From positions 124,001-188,000 of the forward strand of contig NZ_LGKP01000012.1 of assembly GCF_001306135.1 (NCBI RefSeq): a DNA stretch of 64,000 nt, given 5' to 3'. Position 1 is the first letter of the stretch; every line of letters starts with the position of its first letter. Under the pieces are notes generated by a model. That model made no database searches and was not told the DNA's origin. It worked only from the letters and a program-made list of their open reading frames with translations. This DNA is from Herpetosiphon geysericola. GTDB taxonomy: Bacteria > Chloroflexota > Chloroflexia > Chloroflexales > Herpetosiphonaceae. A program made the position numbers and the translations under genes. Shown here in pieces: positions 28,322 to 36,050 of the stretch.

Positions 28322-29332
28322 ATGCGCAGTCGAAAACAACGTATGTTGGCATCGCCATACTATCGCAATAACCAATTTCAAAATTTGTATCCAACCACGA
28401 TGATGCAAGCGAATTCAATGTTTTCGACCTTGCAGCGCCAATTTTTTGGCAAAGAACAACGGCGGCCAAGCAAGCCACTGCCAAGCGCCTGGCCCGGCCA
28501 AAGCTTTCATCAAACCCCGCCAGCATCAGGCTTGCGGGTGACGTGGCTCGGCCATTCAACCTTATTAATCGAATTTGCTGGGATCACAATTTTGACCGAT
28601 CCGGTTTGGGCTAAGCATTTATCGCCAGTCCAAGGCATTGGGCCACAGCGCTTTCAACATGCGCCGATTGCGCTTGAGCAATTGCCAGCAATCGATTTAG
28701 TGCTGCTTTCGCACGACCATTACGATCATCTTGATAAACAGACGATTCGCTGGCTGGCGCGGGGCACAATGCCGTTCGTCACAGCGCTGGGAGTTGGCGC
28801 GCATTTGGAGCATTGGGGCGTTGCCAGCAGCCGCATCCACGAGCTTGATTGGTGGGAAGAACTGCATTTGGCTGAATTTGATTTGACGATTGCCGCCGTG
28901 CCAGCTCAACACTTCTCTGGCCGTGGGATCAAACGCAACAGCACGCTGTGGGCTTCGTGGGTCGTGATGAGTCCAAGCTCCCGCATTTACGTTGGGTGCG
29001 ATAGTGGCATGTTTGCTGGTTTTGAGGATATTGGCCAACGCTATGGCCCATTCGACTTTGCCACCATTGAAATGGCTCAATACGATGTTGCGTGGCCAGG
29101 CGTGCATATGCAGCCAGAAGAAGCCTTGCAAGCAGCCGAAATGTTGCAAGCTCGCACGATGTTGCCCGTGCATTGGGGCGCCTATTGCCTCTCGCTGCAC
29201 GCGTGGGATGAGCCGATTGAGCGCTTGCTCAAAGCCGCTGAGGGCAGCCCAATTGCTATTCTCACCCCGCAACTTGGACAGCCAGTCGAGCCAAGCCAGC
29301 CAGTTGGCCTAAGCACATGGTGGCGCGACTAA
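28322..29332 (+). CDS. MBL-fold hydrolase, NAPE-PLD/UlaG-like
   Basis: A 336-residue metallo-beta-lactamase-fold enzyme. VTWLGHSTLLIEFAG starts the fold, SHDHYDHLD (near 131-139) is the zinc-binding HxHxDH motif, and later metal ligands are AQHFSGRG, GCDSGM and PVHWGAY. The family includes N-acyl-phosphatidylethanolamine phospholipase D and lactonases, so a phosphodiester or lactone is the likely substrate. A roughly 60-residue polar N-terminal extension precedes the fold. GAGGA lies 6 nt before the ATG. Confidence 0.93.
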   Translation: MRSRKQRMLASPYYRNNQFQNLYPTTMMQANSMFSTLQRQFFGKEQRRPSKPLPSAWPGQSFHQTPPASGLRVTWLGHSTLLIEFAGITILTDPVWAKHLSPVQGIGPQRFQHAPIALEQLPAIDLVLLSHDHYDHLDKQTIRWLARGTMPFVTALGVGAHLEHWGVASSRIHELDWWEELHLAEFDLTIAAVPAQHFSGRGIKRNSTLWASWVVMSPSSRIYVGCDSGMFAGFEDIGQRYGPFDFATIEMAQYDVAWPGVHMQPEEALQAAEMLQARTMLPVHWGAYCLSLHAWDEPIERLLKAAEGSPIAILTPQLGQPVEPSQPVGLSTWWRD

Positions 29333-29702
29333 GCCAAAAGTCAGAAGTCAAAAGTCAGAAGTCAAAAGTCAGAAGTCAAAAGCTGAGAGTTGGCAAGGAA
29401 GAACAAAGAGCATAGGGAGTTGGGGAGCGGTATTTTAACGCAGAGGCGCAGAGCATGAAGGGCTATAGGCTTTTGGCTGATGGCTATCGGCTATTGGAAC
29501 AATAATCTGAATAATCTGTGCCAATCTGTGGCTAAAAATCGTGCTTCGCGCTCTTCGTGGTTTCGCGCTAGGGATCGGGGGCTAGGGATCGGGTACGGGT
29601 TCAATCCCCAGCTTCTTTGCAAAATTCACCTATTCTCCCAATAGCCGATAGCCCAGAGCCTCACTTCCTCTGCGGCTCTGCGTTAAAGCTATCCGAATTA
29701 AC
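29333..29702. repeat. 370-bp gap of mixed degenerate satellites
   Basis: No gene is seen. It holds AAAAGTCAGAAGTC units (29336-29382), AACAAAGAGCATAG, AACGCAGAGGCGCAGAGC (about 29436), CTATCGGCTATTGG, a CTTCGCGCTCTTCGTGG tract (about 29545), a CTAGGGATCGGG pair (29569-29598) and a final CTCTGCGGCTCTGCGTTAA. Each word recurs in other gaps. Confidence 0.85.
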
Positions 29703-31178
29703 CTAGCGGGGATAGACGATCAGCGGCACGACCTTGCCAAGCGCCAGTGGGAGGGTTTGCTGGCCAGTCGTAAGATCGCAGAAAATCAACAATGCTTCGC
29801 CTTTAACATACGCAATCATTGCCAACAGATTGGGGCGAATCAACTTGATCGAGCCAGTACGGGCCGGTAAAACAATATCAGCTAGTTGTTGTTGATCGGC
29901 GATGCGAAACACGAGGGCGTGGCGTTGCTGTTTAATTGGCGAGGCCTCATCGCAGGTGGCGGTGGCTCTAGATTGGTTCCATTTCCATGGAGTCTGCGGG
30001 TCACAGGTCAAGGCTAAGAGATATTGGCTATCAGTTGACCACAGCAGCATCGTTCCATCAACTGCTGAAATATAATGAGTTAACTTCTCACGCACAGTAT
30101 CAGGATTTACCTCAATTGCCAATTCGCCCAAGGCGCGTTGCTGTTCAATCGAATATAAGCGAATGTTGCCTGGGGTCGGATCAATATCTTCGGTTCTTGT
30201 TGGGTGATAAAGATAGGCTAAATAACGGCCATCTGGCGAGATTGATAAATGGTCAATCTTAACAGTATCATTCGCTGGTTCAACAACCAGATCAGTATTG
30301 GTTTGCAGATGCTTAATCCCAACCATGGATTTTTCGCCTGCTTTAGCAAACGCCAATAGGCCATGCTGAATATCGATGAAGTAATCATCAAACCCTCCTT
30401 CACCACCAACATTCCAATACCCCTCCTTAGTATTTGACTCAGGACTGCTTGGATCAAATCGGTGGATTGATGAACTATGTCTGCCTGAAATCTCATAAAT
30501 GCCGCTATCTGACCACCCAATGAAATAGTGTTGTACGCGAAAATCGGTTGCTACTTCGCCGATATAGCTTGTAACACCAGTCTGTAGATTGGTTAATTCT
30601 AGCCTAGTTGTATCCGATGAGGTTGATTCCCCAACCTTCAAGCTGCGAACGGCTACATAATCAAGCTTGGGTGAAAATTGAGCGTCAATTTGCCATGAAA
30701 TCTCGGCATGATCCGTAAAAACGCGAGCTGAAAAGGGTTTGTCGTGGAGAGGGTTGGGTACATAAATTGGTAACGGCAAGCCTTGTTCACGATCGATCAA
30801 GCCATAGGTTTCGATGGTAATAGTGGTTTGCTGACCAAGGCCATTAATTGAAAGTAATTGGGCTGGATAGATACCCTCCTCAACACCGACCTCAGCTGGG
30901 AGCAATGCACTTATGGCTGGGTCTTTTTTGGCTAATGCCAACCAAACCAACGGCTCGGTTTGGGTTAGCACCAAGGGGTTGGTCAACGAGGCGGCCTGCA
31001 AGTTAGCGCTTGTCGTAATCACAATCGTCAAGGGGCTAGTTTGGGCCGACGTTGGGGTGGTTTGATCTGCCCGATTACTGTGTTGGTCTGGAACGCCACA
31101 CGCCACCATGAGCCATAAAGCACTGAAGATTCCAGCCAAGCCAAAGAGCCATGATCGTCGCATTCGTCTCGTCCTCAC
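29703..31178 (-). CDS. lipoprotein with beta-propeller-like C-terminal half
   Basis: A 491-residue lipoprotein with signal and lipobox (ALWLMVAC, Cys near 27) and a Ser/Thr-rich linker. The C-terminal half has SISPDGRYLAYLYHPTR and LLWSTDSQYLLALT, the kind of blade repeat seen in TolB/WD40-like propellers. No catalytic motif is recognised. It probably senses or binds something at the cell surface. GAGG-type ribosome site upstream. It lies between two satellite gaps and is divergent from modA. Confidence 0.72.
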   Translation of the reverse strand: MRTRRMRRSWLFGLAGIFSALWLMVACGVPDQHSNRADQTTPTSAQTSPLTIVITTSANLQAASLTNPLVLTQTEPLVWLALAKKDPAISALLPAEVGVEEGIYPAQLLSINGLGQQTTITIETYGLIDREQGLPLPIYVPNPLHDKPFSARVFTDHAEISWQIDAQFSPKLDYVAVRSLKVGESTSSDTTRLELTNLQTGVTSYIGEVATDFRVQHYFIGWSDSGIYEISGRHSSSIHRFDPSSPESNTKEGYWNVGGEGGFDDYFIDIQHGLLAFAKAGEKSMVGIKHLQTNTDLVVEPANDTVKIDHLSISPDGRYLAYLYHPTRTEDIDPTPGNIRLYSIEQQRALGELAIEVNPDTVREKLTHYISAVDGTMLLWSTDSQYLLALTCDPQTPWKWNQSRATATCDEASPIKQQRHALVFRIADQQQLADIVLPARTGSIKLIRPNLLAMIAYVKGEALLIFCDLTTGQQTLPLALGKVVPLIVYPR

Positions 31179-31612
31179 TCACAAATGTGGATTGCTCCTA
31201 CTATACCAAGCTGATAATGAACCCAAATGCTAAGCAGCTGAGAAATTGCTGATATGCGCTGGTGAATTGTTGGGGTTGGAGATTGGAAAGGAAGAACAAA
31301 GAGCAAAGAACATAGAACATAGCGAAATTATGAATTATGAAGGATGAAAGCCAATAGCCAAGAACCCAAAGCCCAATCCTCAACATCTGTGGCAATCTGT
31401 GGCAAAAAAACTTAACCTTCGCGCTCTTTGTGCTCTTCGCGGTTTCGTCCTTCGTGTTCCTTCGTGTCCTTCGTGGATCAAGCTCGCAATTCCAAATCCG
31501 CCTTTAACTTTCCTCCTTCATAATTCTTCCTTCTTACTTGATTAACGTGGTATGCTAGGCGCTTGAAAACGGCAATAAACCCTAATTGTGGGTCTGAATA
31601 AGGACGTTGAGA
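31179..31612. repeat. satellite-filled gap upstream of modA
   Basis: No gene. Words of the AACAAAGAGCAAAGAACATAG family occur at about 31291-31321 and long TTCGTGNTCTTCGTGG/GTGTCCTTCGTGG tracts at about 31418-31485. modA's Shine-Dalgarno AAGGA lies at 31600-31604. The modA promoter probably lies between 31480 and 31590, but I could not pick a convincing -35/-10 pair. Confidence 0.7.
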
Positions 31613-32806
31613 ATGAAGCTGCTGCATCGAATCGGATTCTTCGGGTTGAGCCTTGGGTTATTGGCCTGTGGCGCGACAAACGCGCCTGCGCCAACCACCC
31701 CCGCCAACCCAACCAACGCTGCCCCAAACTTGAGTGGCGAGATTAATGTTTTTGCGGCAGCCTCGCTCACTGGCGCATTTACGCAAATTGGCAACGACTT
31801 TCAGACAACCCATCCTGGTACGAAGATTAATTTCAATTTTGCTGGCTCCGATCAATTGGCAACCCAAATGATCCAAGGTGCGCCCGCCGATGTCTTTGCT
31901 TCGGCAAACTCGCAACAAATGCAAGTCGTGGTTGATGCTGGCGTGATTAACGATGCAGCGCGCCAACCATTTGCCCGCAATCGCTTGATTGTGATTTATC
32001 CCCAAGATAATCCTGGCCAAATTCAACGCTTGCAGGATTTAGCCAAGCCCAATTTGAAACTGGTTTTGGCCAGTGCTAGTGTGCCAGTTGGCAATTATGC
32101 CTTGGATTTTTTGGCCAAAGCTTCCGCCTTGCCAGAATATGGCACTAGCTATAGCCCAACCGTCTTGTTGAATGTGGTTTCGTATGAGGCCAATGTCAAA
32201 GCCGTGTTGAGCAAAATTTCGCTTGGCGAGGCCGATGCAGGCATTGTCTATAGCACCGATGCCGCTTCGATTAGCGATGGTAGCATTGGCACGTTGACAA
32301 TTCCTGATGAACTGAATACGATCGCCACATATCCGATTGCAACTACTCAAAATAGTGCCAACCCAAGCTTAGCGCAAGCCTTTATCGATCAGGTTTTGGC
32401 GACTGAAGGCCAGCAAATTTTGCTGCGTTATGGCTTTATCACCGTCAGCGATGCTCCAGCGAGCACGACCAACCAACTGTTGATTGAAGGCAATCTGACG
32501 ACTCCGCTCACCTTGACCGCCGATTTGCTCAAAACCTACGAACTCCAACAAGTCGAATTTGCTGATGAGCGTTTTCGTGGCCTAGGCATTGGCCAACTGT
32601 TAATTCAAATTCAACCCAAGGCCGATGCCAAAACCTTCACCTTTATTGGCAGCGATGGCAACCAAAGTGTTGTGCCAATTGCCGACTTAACTGCCGATCC
32701 ACGAGCGATTATTGCGCTGGATAGCGATGGCAGTTTTACCAGTATTGTGCCAAGTGCCACAAACGCCAACCAAATTAAAAAGCTGGTCAAAATCACGGTA
32801 GAGTGA
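31613..32806 (+). CDS. modA: molybdate ABC transporter substrate-binding lipoprotein with an extra C-terminal domain
   Basis: Binds molybdate or tungstate outside the cell for an ABC importer. 397 residues: lipoprotein signal (GLSLGLLAC), linker, then the ModA core from about residue 42 (INVFAAASLTGAFTQIG; FNFAGSDQLATQM; GAPADVFASAN; YSTDAA) to about 275. ModA normally ends near 250-260. Here about 120 extra residues (TTPLTLTADLLKTYELQQVEF to VKITVE) resemble the start of molybdopterin-binding oxidoreductase domains, which is only an impression. ATG 31613 has AAGGA 8 nt upstream. The stop codon TGA is supplied by the right end of a TnpB element, so the original terminus may differ. Confidence 0.93.
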   Translation: MKLLHRIGFFGLSLGLLACGATNAPAPTTPANPTNAAPNLSGEINVFAAASLTGAFTQIGNDFQTTHPGTKINFNFAGSDQLATQMIQGAPADVFASANSQQMQVVVDAGVINDAARQPFARNRLIVIYPQDNPGQIQRLQDLAKPNLKLVLASASVPVGNYALDFLAKASALPEYGTSYSPTVLLNVVSYEANVKAVLSKISLGEADAGIVYSTDAASISDGSIGTLTIPDELNTIATYPIATTQNSANPSLAQAFIDQVLATEGQQILLRYGFITVSDAPASTTNQLLIEGNLTTPLTLTADLLKTYELQQVEFADERFRGLGIGQLLIQIQPKADAKTFTFIGSDGNQSVVPIADLTADPRAIIALDSDGSFTSIVPSATNANQIKKLVKITVE

Positions 32807-32810
32807 ACTA

Positions 32811-32831
32811 CCACGCCCACGAGGGGCGTGG
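32811..32831 (-). repeat. right-end subterminal hairpin of the TnpB element
   Basis: Perfect 8-bp stem CCACGCCC/GGGCGTGG with a 5-nt loop, preceded on the minus strand by GAAG and followed by TAGTTCA. This matches the hairpin-plus-TTCA right ends of the IS200/IS605 superfamily. Confidence 0.85.
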
Positions 32832-32850
32832 CTTCTGCCTTCAACGACAG

Positions 32851-34093
32851 CTACCAGCATTTCGCTGGGTTTACACCATCTCCAGCAGCGTTTTGGCTTT
32901 CCGTCGTCCCAACGGCAAGCAGGCGTATTCCTTCATGCAACATGTTGATCGCGGCGTTGCCATCCCGATCATGGGTCGTGCCACAGGTGGAGCATGTCCA
33001 CACCCGATCCGCCAGCGTCAAGGCGGTTTTGGTCTGGCAGTGATGACACGTCTTTGATGAGGCGTAGAACCGCCCAACCTTAATCACCCGTCGTCCGTGC
33101 CATTCGGCTTTTCCTGCAATCGTTGCATGAAGGTACTCAGGGCGGCATCGCTGAATGACTTAGCCAGCTTGGTTCTCGCGAGGCCTTTAATAGTCAGGTC
33201 TTCGATGCACACCACGTCGAATCGTTGAACGATCCCCAACGCATGCTTATGAAGCCAATCGGCGCGTTGGTTGTTGATTTTCTGGTGAATTTTTGCGACA
33301 CGCTTACGGGCTTTAGCGCGGTTGTTGCTGCCCTTTTGAGCGCGTGCAAGTTTGCGCTGCGCACGGGCAAGTTTCTTCTGGCTGCGGCGGTAGAACTTGG
33401 GTGGTACGGTCTTCTCGCCCGTTGACAGCGTGGTGAAGGATTCAAGCCCCACATCAATGCCTACAGGGTGATCCACAGTGAGCAGAGCAAACCGACCCCG
33501 AAGCCGAAGCCAACGCCTGACCCAACATCAATGCCTACAGGGTGATCCACAGTGAGCAGAGTATCAGGGCGGTCGATATGACAGACAAAAACAACCCACC
33601 ATGTGCCCGTGGCATCTTGTTTGATCGTTGCGCCCTTTGCTATCCCCATGAGTGGCCGATGAATGATCGCCCGCATCAGCCCGATTTTTGGCACGCTGAT
33701 CGTGTGTTCATCGACCACGACCACGCATTGAGGGAAACGCAGACTGTGCGGCGTGATTTTGCGTGCTTTGAAGCGCGGATACTTGGCGCGTTTGGCGAAA
33801 AAGTTGGTGAAGGCGATTTCCAAATCCATCAGGCTTTGTTGCAAGGGTTGCGAATGACAATCACGCAAAAATGCCGTTTTGGGCTGACGTTTCAAACCAA
33901 CCAGCATCGCCGCAAGCCGTTGATAGCTCAGCCGTTGACCCGTTGCTTGGTAGTGGGTTTGCTTGCAGTGCAATGCCCAATCGGGTACCCGCTGGGTGAC
34001 AAAGCGTCGGCAACCTGCCCACTGGACCAAGGTTTCGACCTGGGCAGGTGTGGGTTGCAGATGGTATTTATAGCAACGGGTCACAGTTCGCAT
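32851..34093 (-). pseudogene. RNA-guided nuclease TnpB, broken by two frame changes
   Basis: TnpB uses a guide RNA to cut DNA and is the ancestor of Cas12. The protein runs in three frames: MRTVTRCYKYHLQPTPAQ to VDHPVGIDVG (34093-about 33525), VGLESFTTL to RLQEKP (33480-about 33105), and EWHGRRVIKVGRFYASSKTC to NPAKCW (33105-32851). All RuvC landmarks survive (D in GIDVG, E in CIEDL, D in HDRDGNAAIN) and so does the zinc ribbon (CHHC, CSTC). The first break is a 37-bp direct repeat with 74-bp period, not a multiple of three. The second is a small indel near 33105. It is therefore a recently inactivated gene. Confidence 0.9.
33451..33561. repeat. 37-bp direct repeat that breaks tnpB
   Basis: The segment starting ACATCAATGCCTACAGGG occurs at 33451-33487 and again at 33525-33561, separated by a 37-bp spacer (33488-33524). 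The 74-bp shift changes the reading frame by two. Confidence 0.9.
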
Positions 34094-34121
34094 AATCAGG
34101 CTTCCTACTAATCAGCGAACC

Positions 34122-34745
34122 CTACCGCCCGTAGCGTTCCTGCCATTGGGCATATTCAATCTCATCGTGAACGCGCTGTTGATTAGCTCGCTCATTCTGT
34201 TCAATCATGGCAACCACCTGCGGCATGCGCATGAAGGTCAGGAGTAAGTGGGCATCATAGGGGCGTAAGCGTAAGCACACCTTGCCGCTGGCAATCTCTA
34301 GCACGCCATCGGTCAAATCAATGTCAAGGTCGCCAAGTTGGTAGGCAACTCTGGCGGGTAAGGTAGGGTCAAGGGCGACGAAGGTAGGTGTTGGTGCAGC
34401 AGGGATAGCGGGTGCTAGTTCGTCAACCGTTGGTTCAGGGGTTGCATCCTCAGATGATACAACCATAACTTCTTCAATGATGACTTCAGCGGTTTCTTCA
34501 GCAGCCAAGGCGGTGACAACTTCCAAGGCAACTTCAGCTTCTTCGGGTGTAAGGTCGCTCATATCGGCATGCGCGGCGCGGCGCAACAGATCATAGACCA
34601 ATTCGTTCAAGCGGCTCTCGCCCTCGCTATAGGAACTGGTATAGCCGATCAATTCGCCGTTCAGGTACAAGGCAAAGTCTTCGGTGATACGGTCGAAACG
34701 GATTTCTTTAGTGAAGGCTGGTGTGGTAGAATTAGTAGCGGTCAT
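34122..34745 (-). CDS. unknown acidic 207-residue protein in the mobile patch
   Basis: A 207-residue acidic protein. The N-terminus IRFDRITEDFALYLNGELIGYTSSYSEGES looks like a small beta-alpha domain seen in plasmid and phage genes. The middle (about 60-140) is Glu/Ala/Val/Pro-rich and probably disordered, and the C-terminus is helical (FMRMPQVVAMIEQNERANQQRVHDEIEYAQWQERYG). No function is recognised. It is divergent from the XRE regulator and ends against the TnpB element, which may have inserted beside its stop codon. AGGCTTTC-type upstream context gives only a weak ribosome site. Confidence 0.62.
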   Translation of the reverse strand: MTATNSTTPAFTKEIRFDRITEDFALYLNGELIGYTSSYSEGESRLNELVYDLLRRAAHADMSDLTPEEAEVALEVVTALAAEETAEVIIEEVMVVSSEDATPEPTVDELAPAIPAAPTPTFVALDPTLPARVAYQLGDLDIDLTDGVLEIASGKVCLRLRPYDAHLLLTFMRMPQVVAMIEQNERANQQRVHDEIEYAQWQERYGR

Positions 34746-34773
34746 TTGAAAGCCTCAATCTTTCTGTGACTAT

Positions 34774-34804
34774 GCCCTGTTGATGTTCATAGCACCAACA
34801 GGGC
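34774..34804 (+). terminator. hairpin in the divergent gap
   Basis: GCCCTGTTG (34774-34782) pairs with CAACAGGGC (34796-34804), followed by GCTTTTG. It lies between the 207-aa gene and the XRE promoter and could block read-through. Confidence 0.6.
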
Positions 34805-34836
34805 GCTTTTGTTTATTGATAAGAAAAGTATAGCAC

Positions 34837-34848
34837 ACTCTATAGAGT
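34837..34848. promoter_or_regulatory. candidate XRE operator palindrome
   Basis: ACTCTATAGAGT is a perfect 12-bp palindrome. Related half-sites (CAATAGAG at 34853, CTAGAGAG at 34877) follow up to the -35 box, a spacing typical for autoregulating XRE repressors. Confidence 0.5.
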
Positions 34849-34872
34849 TATTCAATAGAGAATTATATATCA

Positions 34873-34901
34873 TTGACTAGAGAGATGTATAGTCTTATAC
34901 T
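34873..34901 (+). promoter_or_regulatory. sigma-70 promoter of the XRE-HNH unit
   Basis: TTGACT (34873-34878), a 17-bp spacer and TATACT (34896-34901), about 33 bp before the XRE start codon. The candidate operator repeats lie just upstream. Confidence 0.75.
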
Positions 34902-34933
34902 GTACCTTGGACTGTTCTATTAGGAGGCGGCAA

Positions 34934-35194
34934 ATGACCTATCTGCGAATCAAAGAACTTGCCGAGGAACAGGGGTTGAACATAACAACCTTTGCACGTA
35001 AGGCTGAGTTGTCCTACACAACAGCCCACAATCTCTGGCACGACAGGACAGATCAACTCAACAGAAGAACTCTTGACCGCGCCGCAACGGCGTTAGGGGT
35101 AACTGTTTCAGATCTTTTCGGCGGCAAGCCAGGTGTGCCACAGGAATCCGATCAAGGGTCGGATGAGGGCTACACCAAGCGCAGTGGGGTATAA
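34934..35194 (+). CDS. XRE-family helix-turn-helix regulator
   Basis: An 86-residue Cro/CI-type regulator: RIKELAEEQGLNITTFARKAELSYTTAHNLWHDRT forms the helix-turn-helix (residues 4-38), then a second helix pair ending DLFGGKPG and a short polar tail. ATG 34934 has TAGGAGG 6 nt upstream. A longer frame back to 34907 overlaps the promoter. It probably represses its own promoter through the ACTCTATAGAGT sites. It leads a two-gene unit with the HNH nuclease, 2 bp apart. Confidence 0.9.
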   Translation: MTYLRIKELAEEQGLNITTFARKAELSYTTAHNLWHDRTDQLNRRTLDRAATALGVTVSDLFGGKPGVPQESDQGSDEGYTKRSGV

Positions 35195-35196
35195 CA

Positions 35197-35535
35197 ATGG
35201 ATGGCATAACAGATGAGTTGATAGCAGCATTTTGGGCAAAAGTGGATCATTCTGGTGGTCCTGATGCCTGTTGGCCTTGTGGCAAGGGATACAGCCCTCG
35301 ATCTATTGAGATTTCGCCGGGCAGATATATGGTCGCAAACAGACTTGCCTACGCGCTTACCTATGGGGCAGTTGATAGCAAACTGGTGGTTCGACACCGA
35401 TGCGCGAATAGTGTTTGCTGTAATCCCTCGCATCTCGTGTTGGGGACACAACGCGATAATAGCCTTGATTGGGTCGTGCGTAAGCGATTGGGCGTGAAGC
35501 GGGGTGTATTACTCATCCATGAAGAAATCATTTAA
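35197..35535 (+). CDS. HNH endonuclease, phage/mobile type
   Basis: A 112-residue HNH protein: FWAKVDHSGGPDACWPCG (zinc-site Cys26 and Cys28), RLAYALTYG, then the core VVRHRCANSVCCNPSHLVLG with His67, Cys69, Cys74, Cys75, Asn76 and His79. These residues make a beta-beta-alpha metal finger. Small HNH nucleases of this kind nick DNA in prophages, introns and mobile patches. It lacks a strong ribosome site and probably depends on translation of the XRE gene just before it. Confidence 0.88.
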   Translation: MDGITDELIAAFWAKVDHSGGPDACWPCGKGYSPRSIEISPGRYMVANRLAYALTYGAVDSKLVVRHRCANSVCCNPSHLVLGTQRDNSLDWVVRKRLGVKRGVLLIHEEII

Positions 35536-35536
35536 C

Positions 35537-35710
35537 ATGTCACAGTTGCAGCGCTAAAGCGGCCTGACCATTGGAATGATCCGGCGTTACTGGTATAACG
35601 AAACAACAGAGGTAAATCTAGAGGCGCTAGACAAACTGGCAACATTGCTAGGTGTTGCACCTGGTGAGCTACTGAAACACGGAGAGCACAAAGCCGAGGA
35701 TAATAATTGA
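35537..35710 (+). pseudogene. broken XRE regulator, C-terminal half
   Basis: In one frame the sequence reads MSQLQR-stop-SGLTIGMIRRYWYN..., then VNLEALDKLATLLGVAPGELL and a tail to TGA at 35708. The SGLT...IRR...N.T.EVNLE.LDKLA..LGV.PGELL pattern is the C-terminal half of an XRE domain. The first helices are missing and an in-frame TAA (35555-35557) cuts it. It is a decayed second regulator beside the intact one. Confidence 0.75.
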
Positions 35711-36008
35711 AGCCCTCGCTCTGCTACCAACAGCTGAGGGCGCGGCTACACCGAACCAAGGAAGGCATAGCGACGGCTATTATACGTGATAATAGTCGTT
35801 TTTTGACTGTATGGAATAGCGTAGGTTGCACGCAGTCAAAACAACCGAACCACGTTTGATTACTATTCATAAAAGAGCCTGCTATTGCTATCTTTAAAAC
35901 TACTCTTCGTCAGAACGAGCACGCATGCATCCCACGCGGATAACCCACAGCGTGGGTCTTGGGGCGTGGTGTTCTGCGGCATAAACTGGATATTTGCCCA
36001 AACTTGGC
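35711..36008. other. right flank of the mobile patch, no gene
   Basis: Holds two hairpins, 35712-35741 (GCCCTC/GAGGGC) and the terminator at 35771-35804, then a stretch with a possible second TnpB-type end: CCCACGC/GCGTGGG (35931-35937/35950-35956) followed by GGGGCGTGGTGTTCTGC (35961-35977), which echoes the GGGGCGTGGCTTCTGC at the modA-side end. No coding sequence is seen. Confidence 0.55.
35771..35804 (+). terminator. intrinsic terminator after the broken XRE copy
   Basis: CTATTAT/ATAATAG (extended by outer CGA/TCG pairing with a small bulge), 5-nt loop, then TTTTTT. Good rho-independent shape. Confidence 0.82.
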
Positions 36009-36039
36009 AACAGGATAGGCTCCAACCTATCCTGTTTTT
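36009..36039 (+). terminator. terminator/attenuator directly in front of modB
   Basis: AACAGGATAGG (36009-36019) pairs exactly with CCTATCCTGTT (36026-36036), followed by TTTTT up to 36039. It ends 11 nt before the modB ATG and just before its GGAAG site, so modB must be transcribed past it or be controlled by it. Confidence 0.85.
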
Positions 36040-36050
36040 ATGGAAGATTC

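Larger units (their letters stand above)
32804..34121 (-). mobile_element. IS1341-type (TnpB-only) insertion element, decayed
   Basis: On the minus strand the element runs from a GTTCGC/GCGAAC hairpin around the tnpB start (34120-34086) to a right-end hairpin CCACGCCC/GGGCGTGG (32811-32831) followed by TAGTTCA, the usual terminus of such elements. It carries only the TnpB gene and lacks the TnpA transposase. It sits right against modA, giving that gene its TGA. The right-end 150 bp would also encode the guide (omega) RNA in an intact element. Confidence 0.85.

Noticed and set aside
31201-31395. 64-aa minus-strand open frame upstream of modA
   Set aside because: Satellite translation (FYVLCSLFF) with no ribosome site or conserved feature.
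33542-34111. 189-aa plus-strand open frame across the TnpB region
   Set aside because: It is the antisense of tnpB, whose catalytic motifs are clear on the minus strand.
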